Counted from the first letter of the stretch, positions 1 through 6,699 are shown. The stretch is DNA of 7,357 nucleotides from Candidatus Omnitrophota bacterium (GCA_028718845.1 JAQULA010000086.1:1-7357), one strand, 5' to 3'. Notes: generated by a model from the sequence alone, not told the origin. Numbers and translations are program-made.

Positions 1-2
1 TC

Positions 3-215
3 CGGTTCTGGTTGTGCAGAAAGAATATCGCTAAAGCCGGAGAACCGGTGGTGATTATACGGCGATAACCCAGGTTAATCGCTGTGTTTTGACGTCCGAA
101 CGAAGGCCGTTTAATCGAAGTGTTGCGTAACCCTTCGGAATCCATTCCGGCGTTGTCGCTGGTTGCCGAATACGGACGGGCAATTGTCGGACATATCCCC
201 CGATCGCAATTATAA
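3..215 (+). pseudogene. Possible decayed Phd/YefM-type antitoxin fragment
   Basis: One reading frame (codons starting at base 3) gives coding-like peptide pieces separated by a TAA at 66-68 and a TGA at 90-92, ending at TAA 213-215. The first piece contains KAGEPVVIIRR, which resembles the turn and strand of Phd/YefM antitoxins (typically AGE-VVITRRGKPVA), and reading through the first stop gives PRLIAVF, which fits the strand that follows in that family. The last piece (bases 93-212) has ordinary codon use for this genome but no family I recognise. No toxin gene follows. The antitoxin resemblance is a short-motif impression only. The fragment could equally be random sequence, and its 5' part lies outside the window. 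Confidence 0.2.
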
Positions 216-505
216 GCGGTGTAATGCGGTATGCGTTCTGGTTTTGGCCCTGTTCGGGGTTGTTCCGGCAAAAGCGGTTTGGTATTTACGCTCCGATTGA
301 TGTTCCGGATAATGTTTTACCGGCTGTTGAAGCGGTTTCCGGAGCCCTTGCCGATAGTCGGGGTATTGTCGAAGATCCGGCGAGGCGGTTAATGAAGTTT
401 AAAAAAGCCCCCCCGCCGGTTTGTGGCCCGCGGAATTTTTCGCCAGAGATAATTTTCCTCACGGTGTATTTTTTGGTTGCAACGACAAATATCTCCAGCA
501 TATAA
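184..505 (+). pseudogene. Possible frameshifted remnant of an exported protein gene
   Basis: Bases 226-276 in one frame encode a strongly hydrophobic stretch ending in VVPAKA, which looks like a signal peptide with an Ala-x-Ala cleavage site; its only upstream start in frame is a TTG (184). That frame stops at 298-300. The next frame, from about base 278 to the TAA at 503-505, carries a coding-like peptide (GIYAPIDVPDNVLPAVEAV and onward) with codon use like the real genes downstream. One frameshift near 277-297 would join the two. An ATG at 224 opens the second frame alone (93 codons) but yields no signal peptide and has no Shine-Dalgarno. The frame also crosses an A6-G-C7 homopolymer at 391-404. 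No family is recognised; decayed gene, sequencing error or chance ORF are all open. Confidence 0.22.
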
Positions 506-506
506 T
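477..506 (+). promoter_or_regulatory. Predicted sigma70-type promoter for the TPR gene
   Basis: A perfect -10 hexamer TATAAT lies at 501-506. TTGCAA at 477-482 matches the -35 consensus at four of six positions with an 18-base spacer. Transcription would start near 513, giving a leader of about 68 bases before the ATG at 581. The region is AT-rich compared with its surroundings and is the best promoter match in the window. It is predicted from sequence alone. Confidence 0.42.
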
Positions 507-560
507 AACAAAACAGCCGGCAATCCGGGGTTTCGGATTCAGAAACAAGCGGCAGCGGCA

Positions 561-577
561 AATAAAAGGCCTTTATT
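561..577. promoter_or_regulatory. Palindrome covering the Shine-Dalgarno of the TPR gene
   Basis: AATAAAAGGCCTTTATT contains a perfect 10-base palindrome (AAAGGCCTTT, 565-574) that extends on both sides if one A is bulged. The only candidate ribosome binding site for the gene at 581 (AAAAGG, 564-569, 11 bases before the ATG) lies inside it. It could be a protein-binding site near the start of the message or simply a chance palindrome. The absence of a loop makes a stable RNA hairpin unlikely. Confidence 0.2.
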
Positions 578-580
578 CCC

Positions 581-1465
581 ATGAAATCGGTGATTTTTTT
601 TCTTTTAGCGTTTATGGCGTGCTGGACTGGGGTGAGCCGGGGCGATTTGAACTGGAAACTTTTGCATGAGCAGGCCGCTGCGGTCTCCCTGGCGGAAGCA
701 GAGCAGGCGGTGCGGGAGGATCCTCAGAATATTGAAAAATTATACATTCTCGGGTTGATGTATTTCGATCGCCATCAGGATAAGCCGGCGGATGAAGTAT
801 TTGCCCGTATTTTGGCCGTCAATCCGAATAGTTTTGAAGGTCAATGGGGCCGGGCGGAATATCTGCGCCGTATCCATGAGGTTGACCGCGCGGAGCAGGT
901 TTTAACCTCGATTGTTTCCGAATATCCGGATTTTTTTCCCGCTTACATCTCATTAGGCCATATAAAGTTTTTCCGGATGGATTTTGAAACCACTACCCGG
1001 CTGATGAATGAAGTCCTGCGACATGACACGACCGCGGTTGATACTACGACACTGGTCCGCGCTCATTGTATTTATGCCGGGGCCAAAGGAATGATTGCTT
1101 ATTACGGCGGCCCGCTTTCGAAAATAATAAACGGCATCAATGTCATGAATCATCTTAAAATTGCCGAAAAGCTCCAGCCGGATAATGTTCTGGTTCCGTA
1201 CGGGTTTGGCTGTTACTATTTGCTGGTTCCCAAAGTATACGGCAAAAATATCGATATGGCCGAACGTTATTTTAACCGGGCGATGGCGATTGATCCACTG
1301 GTCCCGGACATATACGTGCGCCTGGCCGAGATCTGGATGATCCGGGATAACCAAGGCCAAGCCGATGAATATCTGAAAAAGGCGGAGGCGCTTGATCCGG
1401 GGAACGAACTTATTTCCGATGTGCGAAGCAAAGAATGTAAGTTCGTGTGCGGCTGGGATAAATAG
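581..1465 (+). CDS. Exported tetratricopeptide-repeat protein
   Basis: A 294-residue protein with an N-terminal signal sequence (hydrophobic residues 4-17, probable cleavage near residue 21; a Cys at 13 makes a lipoprotein just possible but the lipobox is poor). The rest is helical repeat: TPR units at about 50-83, 84-117 and 118-151, then a less regular section with a Tyr-Gly-Gly loop (residues 174-177) and a Tyr-Gly-Lys-Asn loop (220-223), and final TPR helices at about 221-239 and 240-273. Each unit ends in the usual N/D-P turn (for example VNPN, AIDP, ALDP). The GG-loop followed by a 'pile-up' of TPR helices recalls the TRAP-transporter T-component (TatT) type of periplasmic TPR protein, but no transporter genes are adjacent. 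TPR proteins act as protein- or ligand-binding scaffolds; the partner is unknown. The start is supported by the signal peptide; the Shine-Dalgarno is weak (AAAAGG, 11 bases upstream). A promoter is predicted at 477-506. Confidence 0.92.
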   Translation: MKSVIFFLLAFMACWTGVSRGDLNWKLLHEQAAAVSLAEAEQAVREDPQNIEKLYILGLMYFDRHQDKPADEVFARILAVNPNSFEGQWGRAEYLRRIHEVDRAEQVLTSIVSEYPDFFPAYISLGHIKFFRMDFETTTRLMNEVLRHDTTAVDTTTLVRAHCIYAGAKGMIAYYGGPLSKIINGINVMNHLKIAEKLQPDNVLVPYGFGCYYLLVPKVYGKNIDMAERYFNRAMAIDPLVPDIYVRLAEIWMIRDNQGQADEYLKKAEALDPGNELISDVRSKECKFVCGWDK

Positions 1466-1640
1466 TAAAAGCCAAGTAAAAAGTAAAAAGCGGCGAAAAG
1501 CAAAAACGGTCCGCCGTTCAGGGGCAACGAACCGCGAAAACAGAATGAAGATCGAATACCGAAGTCCCGGGAACGGAGGTCATAATGGGCCTGAGGTAAT
1601 AATATCGAGCGGTGAGCAGCGAGAACCGAGCAACGAAAAA
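1466..1640. repeat. Degenerate heptamer-period repeat tract between genes
   Basis: The gap after the TPR gene is largely built from 7-base units held in one register. Clear blocks are 1473-1500 (CAAGTAA, AAAGTAA, AAAGCGG, CGAAAAG), 1529-1577 (units carrying a GAA, such as GATCGAA and TACCGAA) and 1606-1640 (CGAGCGG, TGAGCAG, CGAGAAC, CGAGCAA, CGAAAAA). The + strand is purine-rich throughout. A period of 7 is incompatible with a coding repeat. A 5-bp hairpin with a UCCG loop sits at 1505-1518 but has no following T-run. No gene, terminator or promoter is evident here otherwise. The first block shares a 19-base identity with the repeat at 6583. This resembles in style the heptameric STRR repeats described in cyanobacteria, though the unit sequences differ. 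Confidence 0.6.
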
Positions 1641-1656
1641 GACGTGTTCACAAAAT

Positions 1657-1662
1657 AGGGAG
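1657..1662 (+). promoter_or_regulatory. Ribosome binding site fixing the PurF-like start
   Basis: AGGGAG lies 8 bases before the ATG at 1671, an ideal spacing. It matters because it fixes Met-Ser-Gly as the true N-terminus, so the missing catalytic cysteine is not the result of a wrongly chosen start codon. Confidence 0.75.
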
Positions 1663-1670
1663 AACGGGTT

Positions 1671-3143
1671 ATGAGCGGGATTTTTGGCGTGGTATCGAAG
1701 GATAATTGCATTAAAGACCTTTTTTACGGCACGGACTATCACACCCATTTGGGAACCGGGTTCGGCGGGATTGCCGTGCAAAACGGTAAGTTTATCCGGC
1801 ATATTCACAATATCAGCCAGAGTCAGTTTAAGTCGAAATTTTATGAAGATTACGAAGCGTTGAGCGGTCCGATGGGGGTCGGGGTCATCAGCGATAATGA
1901 TGAACAGCCGATTTATCTGAATGCGAAATTCGGGCCGTTCTGTATCGTTACCGCCGGTCTCATCGAAAATAAGGCTGAACTTTGCCGGCAATTGCTGAGG
2001 GACGGGATGTCGTTCAGTGAAATCAGCAATGATACGGTCAATACCACGGAGTTGATCGCTAAGCTGATCAGCAAAGGTGACACGATCGTCGACGGTATCG
2101 AAAAAATGTTTGATCTTATTGACGGGTCCTGTTCTTTATTGCTGCTGGGCCGGGAAGGCGTATATGCGGCGCGGGACCGCGTGGGGTACACACCGCTGAC
2201 AATTGGAAAGAAGAAAAACAGCTGGGCGGTGACCTCGGAGTCATGCGCTTTTTCCAATCTCGAATTCGAAACGGTAAAGAATCTTTTGCCGGGAGAAATA
2301 GTACTGTTGACGCAGAATGGGATAGTGGATAAGGCCGCGGGCAGAAAATACGAACAGATTTGCACGTTTTTGTGGATCTATACCGGGTTCCCGGCGTCGA
2401 ATTATGAGGACATAAACGTGGAGGTGGTGCGGGAACGCAGCGGCGCATTTTTAGCCCGGCGGGATAAGGATATTAACGTTGACGTGGTCTGCGGGGTGCC
2501 GGATTCCGGGACATCCCATGCTATCGGTTATGCCATGGAATCAAAAAAACCGTTTCGCCGGCCGCTGGTAAAGTATACTCCGGGTTATGGTCGCAGCTAT
2601 ACTCCGCCGGTACAGGAAATTCGCGATTTGATAGCGCGGATGAAACTTATTCCGATTAAAGAAATTATCCAGGGTAATCGCATCGTCGTTTGTGAAGATT
2701 CCATAGTACGCGGTACTCAGCTGAAGAATTTCACGGTAAATAAGTTATGGGATTGCGGGGCGAAGGAGGTGCATGTGCGTCCGGCCTGTCCTCCGCTTAT
2801 GTTTCCCTGCCGTTTTTGTCTGTCGACCCGCAGTATTCATGAGCTGGTCGCCCGGCGGGCGATCAAGGCATTGGAAGGCAGGGATATCGATGATATTCGG
2901 GAATATCTTGATTCCACTTCGAAAAAATATCAGGCCATGATCGACTGGATCGCGCGCGATCTGGAAGTCAGCACCCTGCGTTATCAAACCATCGCAGATA
3001 TGGTCCGGGGGGTTGGTTTGCCGCGCGAAAAACTGTGTTTATATTGCTGGAACGGTGAATGTTCCGCCGGCAGCGACGGAAAAAATACCCCCCGGCAATC
3101 AAAGAAAAAACGATCGGCCCGATCATCCGATAAACGTCGTTAA
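1671..3143 (+). CDS. purF: Amidophosphoribosyltransferase (PurF) homologue with degenerate glutaminase site
   Basis: A 490-residue protein with the two-domain layout of PurF, the enzyme that makes 5-phosphoribosylamine from PRPP and glutamine in the first step of purine synthesis. The N-terminal Ntn-type glutaminase domain (about 2-230) begins MSGIFGVVS, where PurF has the nucleophile Cys. By my alignment to Bacillus subtilis PurF, other glutamine-site residues are also replaced: Val72 for Arg73, Ala95 for Asn101 and Thr125 for Asp127. The phosphoribosyltransferase domain is intact: GVPDSGTSHAIGYA, a KYTPGYGRSYTPP loop and the PRPP motif VVCEDSIVRGT (339-349). Cys231, Cys380, Cys456 and Cys459 match the four iron-sulfur ligands of the Bacillus-type enzyme. 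A 26-residue Lys/Arg/Ser-rich tail follows Cys464. I recall annotated PurF-family proteins starting MSGFFG in Bacteroidota, so this is probably a variant subfamily. The symbol denotes family only; it may be ammonia-dependent or have another role. No purine gene adjoins it in this window. Confidence 0.9.
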   Translation: MSGIFGVVSKDNCIKDLFYGTDYHTHLGTGFGGIAVQNGKFIRHIHNISQSQFKSKFYEDYEALSGPMGVGVISDNDEQPIYLNAKFGPFCIVTAGLIENKAELCRQLLRDGMSFSEISNDTVNTTELIAKLISKGDTIVDGIEKMFDLIDGSCSLLLLGREGVYAARDRVGYTPLTIGKKKNSWAVTSESCAFSNLEFETVKNLLPGEIVLLTQNGIVDKAAGRKYEQICTFLWIYTGFPASNYEDINVEVVRERSGAFLARRDKDINVDVVCGVPDSGTSHAIGYAMESKKPFRRPLVKYTPGYGRSYTPPVQEIRDLIARMKLIPIKEIIQGNRIVVCEDSIVRGTQLKNFTVNKLWDCGAKEVHVRPACPPLMFPCRFCLSTRSIHELVARRAIKALEGRDIDDIREYLDSTSKKYQAMIDWIARDLEVSTLRYQTIADMVRGVGLPREKLCLYCWNGECSAGSDGKNTPRQSKKKRSARSSDKRR

Positions 3144-3239
3144 CCCCGGTTGAGTTTCTCCGGGAGCGAAGAGTCATAGCTTTCTTTGGAATTATCCGTT
3201 TATATGTGTGTCGGGACGGCATAACAAAGGGAGGAAGCA

Positions 3240-5195
3240 ATGCGACAATGTCCGCAATGCCGCAAAAAGTATGACCAGACCTGGACTATTTGTTTCCACT
3301 GTAATCAACCGCTTTATGACGAAAACATCGCTTTGCTTCCCCCGGATATCCGGGATGAATTCAACGCCTTAAAGGTCCTTTCCGCTTCGGTTTCCGGCCG
3401 GATCGCGCGGCTGGAAGAAAAATTACAAGCTTTCGGCGCTAATCGGGAAGATCGACCCGATGCCTCGTCCGGCTTCGAGCATACGCCGCCGGAACCCGCC
3501 GTTTCTTTTTCCTCCGAAGATCCAGTTATTTCCGCTGCCGCGGCCGAAAAAAAAGGAGAAGCGGATGCGCAGTCTTTGGAAAATAAAATCGGCGGAATCT
3601 GGTTTAATCGTATCGGGGTCCTGGCGATTATCCTGGGCATGGGGTTTTTCCTGAAATATGTTTTTGACAATAACTGGATCGGTCCGCTCGGCCGGGTTGT
3701 GCTGGGATTGATTGCCGGGGTGGCCATGATTCTGACCGGAGAATATTCTTACCGGAAACAATACAAGATTTTCGCCGAAGGGTTGATTGCCGGCGGAGCC
3801 GCGATTTTATATCTTTCGGTTTACAGCGCGGTCAATTTTTATCATTTGATTCCGGCGGTGATCGGGTTTGGGTTTATGGCGGTGGTGACTTTGTTTGCCG
3901 CGACTTTTGCCGTGCGGTTTGACTCTCCGCGGGTCCTTAATTTAAGCGTTATCGGCGGGTTTTTAACCCCGTTTTTGATCTTTGTCCACGGTATCGATCC
4001 CCGGTTGTTTTTGGCGTATATCGCGGTTCTGGATATCGGTATCCTCGGGGTCGGCTATTTTAAAAAATGGGCTCAGTGCAATCTGTTTGCCCTGGTGTTG
4101 ACTTATTTCACTTATTTTTCCTGGTTTGTTTCCGGGTATCGCGATGATAATTTTCGCATTGCGGAAATCTTTCTGACCGTTTATTTCGGGTTGTTCAGTG
4201 TGATTGCGATACTGCACAATTTTATCCGTAAACAGCAGGCAACGTCCGGTGATATGGCCGTGGTGATTTTTAACGGGATTTTTTATTTTCTGGCCAATTA
4301 CGCTTTGTTATCCCGGCAATCGTTGCGCTGGCAGCATCTGGGGTTTTTGCCGATTACGCTGGGAGTGCTGTATTGTTTGTTTTCCTATAGCGCGTTTGCC
4401 CGGACCCGGGGGAAAGACCAAAAGCTGATCCTGTCCTATCTTAGCTTGACGATATTGTTTGCCACGATTACCATCCCCATTGAATTAAAAGCGCATTGGG
4501 TAACGCTTGGGTTTATGATCGAGGCAACCGTGTTAGTCTGGCTTGGTTGCCTGCTCCGGAGTGCGGGACTGCGAAAGACCGGTTTGGTCCTGGCTGCGGC
4601 GGCATTGCTGAAACTGCTGACCGTGGATACCGCGGCATTCGATTATTCGGCGACCGCGGCCGCGTATCAGGTTGTTCTGAATAAACGTTTTTTTACCTAT
4701 CTGTCCGCCAGCGTTGCCGGACTTATCTGCGCGGGATTGTATCAAAAGCATAAACCGGAGATCGGCGCCGGAGAGCGGAATACGGCCACGGCCCTGGTGC
4801 TTACCTCGGCATTCATCCTATTGGTTAATCTTTCTCTGGAAGTTCACGGTTTTTTTGCGACGCGTGATCTGCTCGCGGCCGGTCCGTATACCACGGGGCA
4901 CCGTCATGCGCCGGTGCGTTATTATGTCGAACAATTTTCTCTGTCCGCTTTGTGGGTCGTCTATTCGTTTGTTCTGCTGGTTATCGGAATTTTCCGAAAA
5001 TTCCGGGCCATGCGGATTATGGCCTTGATCCTGTTTATGCTGACGATCGCCAAAGTGTTCCTGTTCGACGTTTCTTCGATCGGCCGCGGCTGGCGGATCC
5101 TTTCTTTTGTCGGTTTGGGCGGGGTGTTGGTGATCACCTCGTTCATGTATCAGAAATATAAAAACAAGATTTTTGGGTTTATCGCTAAAGATTGA
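3240..5195 (+). CDS. DUF2339 family polytopic membrane protein with N-terminal zinc ribbon
   Basis: A 651-residue protein in three parts. Residues 4-21 form a CxxC-x10-CxxC zinc ribbon (Cys4, Cys7, Cys18, Cys21). Residues about 36-66 are a charged helix likely to form a coiled coil, followed by a Pro/Ala/Ser/Glu-rich linker to about 112. From 113 the DUF2339 core begins with LENKIGGIWFNRIGVLAII and continues through roughly 17-18 hydrophobic segments. Family hallmarks include FFLKYVFDNNWIGPLGRV near the start of the core and KVFLFDVSSIGRGWRILSF near the C-terminus, followed by a short basic tail. The function of DUF2339 proteins is not established. At 651 residues this one is toward the short end of a family in which many members are longer. 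The start has a strong Shine-Dalgarno (AAAGGGAGG, 3226-3234). The 96-base gap before it shows no clear promoter or terminator. The next gene (DUF3999) begins 20 bases after its stop and the two are probably co-transcribed and functionally linked. Confidence 0.9.
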   Translation: MRQCPQCRKKYDQTWTICFHCNQPLYDENIALLPPDIRDEFNALKVLSASVSGRIARLEEKLQAFGANREDRPDASSGFEHTPPEPAVSFSSEDPVISAAAAEKKGEADAQSLENKIGGIWFNRIGVLAIILGMGFFLKYVFDNNWIGPLGRVVLGLIAGVAMILTGEYSYRKQYKIFAEGLIAGGAAILYLSVYSAVNFYHLIPAVIGFGFMAVVTLFAATFAVRFDSPRVLNLSVIGGFLTPFLIFVHGIDPRLFLAYIAVLDIGILGVGYFKKWAQCNLFALVLTYFTYFSWFVSGYRDDNFRIAEIFLTVYFGLFSVIAILHNFIRKQQATSGDMAVVIFNGIFYFLANYALLSRQSLRWQHLGFLPITLGVLYCLFSYSAFARTRGKDQKLILSYLSLTILFATITIPIELKAHWVTLGFMIEATVLVWLGCLLRSAGLRKTGLVLAAAALLKLLTVDTAAFDYSATAAAYQVVLNKRFFTYLSASVAGLICAGLYQKHKPEIGAGERNTATALVLTSAFILLVNLSLEVHGFFATRDLLAAGPYTTGHRHAPVRYYVEQFSLSALWVVYSFVLLVIGIFRKFRAMRIMALILFMLTIAKVFLFDVSSIGRGWRILSFVGLGGVLVITSFMYQKYKNKIFGFIAKD

Positions 5196-5200
5196 AACTT

Positions 5201-5207
5201 AGGGAGG
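5201..5207 (+). promoter_or_regulatory. Ribosome binding site deciding the DUF3999 start
   Basis: AGGGAGG lies 8 bases before ATG 5216. An upstream in-frame TTG (5192, overlapping the stop of the previous gene as TTGA) would add 8 residues that contain this site and would place charged residues before the signal peptide, so ATG 5216 is preferred. Confidence 0.8.
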
Positions 5208-5215
5208 ACGCGACG

Positions 5216-6568
5216 ATGAAGGCTGCTTATCAGCGTTGGGAACTGAACGCCGCAGTAATGGTGCTCATGGTTTTAGCTGTGCCCGGACAAGGGCGGGCGG
5301 ATTGGAACGCAGAGCGGCAGGCATTCTATAAAGATATCGTGGTTGCGGATCCGGAACCGGGCCGGGATTACCGGGTATTTGTCGATAACGATATCTATAG
5401 CCGGGCGCAAGAATCGTTGGCGGATATCCGTATCGTGCTTAATAATAACCAGGAAGTGCCGTATGCGCTGTTTGTTTTTCCGCAGAATACCACCGCTTCG
5501 GAGTACGAGTCAAAAATCATCGCTAATTTTGTCTCGGACAAGGCGAATACGGTTATTATCGATATCAACAAACCCGGACAGAAAAATAACCGGGTGCTGC
5601 TTGATATCGATAACCGCAACTTCAGCCGCCGGGTCATGATCGAGGGCAGCAATGATGCCCGGACCTGGGAGGCATTGACCCGCGATGCTTATATCTATGA
5701 TTTTTCCTTTGGGGGTAATCCGGCCCCCGGAGAGGTTCAACTGCAGCGGGCCGTGGATGAACGCTACACGGTTAATTTTTCATTCGCCACGTCTTCGCGT
5801 AATACTGCGGTGTCGTATCCGGAAAACCGGTTTCGCTACCTGCGGATCACCGTGTGCAGTGCTTTGAATGAAGCCCCCTTGGTGATTGAAAAAGTTATGG
5901 TGTCCAGTTGCCGCGAGATAGCCGCCGAAGAAAGCGAGTATCCCTGTTCGATTCAGACGGTGGTTGCCGACGAAAAAGAAAAATGTTCGGAGCTGATCCT
6001 GGCCTTGCCCGGGCAAAATATCCCGGTTTCCAGTTTGAATATTTCTTCATCGAGCAAAAACTATTATCGCACGGTGTTTATCCAGGCCAGTCAAGACCGG
6101 AAGAAATGGATGGATGTCGGACGCGGAGACATTTTTAATTATAACCGGGAAAATTTCAAAGACAGCAACCAGGTGCTCCGGTTCCCGGAGTGCCGTTTTC
6201 CGTATCTTAAGCTGATTATCCATAATCAGGATAATCCGGCCCTGAATATCGACGCCGTGGTTGCCAAGGGATTGAACCGCAGCCTGGCTTTCCCTTACGA
6301 GCGGACCGGAACTTTGCGGATTTATTACGGCAATCCCAATCTTAAAAGGCCTAATTATGATTACAGCCGGTTCATCGATGCCGCCTATGCCCGGAATTTT
6401 CCGATCGTTACATTGAGCGAAGCGCAGGCAAATCCCGCATATGTGCTGGAAGAAAAAGAACAGGCCTGGACGGAGAAACGGCCCTATCTGCTGTGGACGG
6501 TGCTGGGAGTAATTACACTGGTTTTATTATCTTTCGTAGCGGTCATGATCCGGAAAATGCGGGAATAG
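5216..6568 (+). CDS. DUF3999 family exported protein with C-terminal membrane anchor
   Basis: A 450-residue protein. The N-terminus is a signal peptide (hydrophobic 12-22, probable cleavage after Gly-Arg-Ala at 28). The mature part opens with the family's typical strand pattern (YRVFVDNDIY, then LADIRIVLNNNQEVPYALF) and contains two galactose-binding/discoidin-like repeats: RRVMIEGSNDARTW (about 138-151) ending in FRYLRITV, and YYRTVFIQASQDRKKW (about 283-298) ending in FPYLKLIIHN. The shared scheme of 'modified, wetted strand, S-x-D-x-x-x-W' suggests an internal duplication. A TLRIYYGNPNLKRPNYDY segment follows, which I associate with the DUF3999 C-terminal region, then one transmembrane helix (about 424-444) and a short basic tail. 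The protein therefore faces the periplasm, or cell exterior, anchored at its C-terminus. Function is unknown; the fold suggests carbohydrate or protein binding. Adjacency to a DUF2339 gene is a recurrent arrangement, from memory. It is probably translated from the same message. Confidence 0.88.
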   Translation: MKAAYQRWELNAAVMVLMVLAVPGQGRADWNAERQAFYKDIVVADPEPGRDYRVFVDNDIYSRAQESLADIRIVLNNNQEVPYALFVFPQNTTASEYESKIIANFVSDKANTVIIDINKPGQKNNRVLLDIDNRNFSRRVMIEGSNDARTWEALTRDAYIYDFSFGGNPAPGEVQLQRAVDERYTVNFSFATSSRNTAVSYPENRFRYLRITVCSALNEAPLVIEKVMVSSCREIAAEESEYPCSIQTVVADEKEKCSELILALPGQNIPVSSLNISSSSKNYYRTVFIQASQDRKKWMDVGRGDIFNYNRENFKDSNQVLRFPECRFPYLKLIIHNQDNPALNIDAVVAKGLNRSLAFPYERTGTLRIYYGNPNLKRPNYDYSRFIDAAYARNFPIVTLSEAQANPAYVLEEKEQAWTEKRPYLLWTVLGVITLVLLSFVAVMIRKMRE

Positions 6569-6582
6569 TATTGGGTTTATAA

Positions 6583-6674
6583 CCAAGTAAAAAGTAAAAA
6601 GTAAAAAGGTAAAAGGTAAAAGTTCACGCAAAAACTCACACAGCGCACATATTAAGCAAAAAGTAAAAAGTGCT
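6583..6674. repeat. AAGTAAA-type heptamer tandem repeat
   Basis: Three exact AAGTAAA units (6585-6605) are followed by two AAGGTAA units (6606-6619) and AAGTTCA (6620-6626). After about 28 less regular bases, a second short block (AAGCAAA, AAGTAAA, AAGTGCT, 6654-6674) resumes one base out of register. The first 19 bases (6583-6601) are identical to 1472-1490. The tract fills most of the 131-base gap between the DUF3999 gene and the MORN gene. No hairpin terminator or convincing promoter was found in the gap. Confidence 0.72.
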
Positions 6675-6699
6675 TTAAGTTAACTTATTGTAAACTAAT

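Noticed and set aside
286..582. 98-codon reverse-strand ORF opposite the decay zone
   Set aside because: No ribosome binding site, Ser/Ala/Thr-rich tail typical of an antisense shadow, and no recognisable family; the opposite strand has codon use closer to the real genes.
1505..1518. Hairpin AACGG-TCCG-CCGTT as a terminator of the TPR gene
   Set aside because: Only five base pairs and no T-run afterward; too weak for an intrinsic terminator.
1545..1658. Small + strand ORF (starting MKIEYRSPG) in the gap before the PurF-like gene
   Set aside because: It is translated heptamer repeat DNA with no Shine-Dalgarno, and the 7-base period does not respect codons.
3145..3164. CCCGG/CCGGG inverted repeat after the PurF-like stop
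   Set aside because: Five base pairs with a 10-base loop and no T-run; not a convincing terminator or riboswitch.
4496..5161. Several short ORFs in other frames inside the DUF2339 gene
   Set aside because: They lie wholly within a gene with clear family motifs and membrane segments, and have no independent start signals.
5192..5215. TTG start for the DUF3999 gene overlapping the previous stop
   Set aside because: No Shine-Dalgarno suitably upstream, and the added residues would cover the strong AGGGAGG site that serves ATG 5216.
6585..6674. CRISPR array at the AAGTAAA repeats
   Set aside because: Units are 7 bases and contiguous with no unique spacers, so they are simple tandem repeats.
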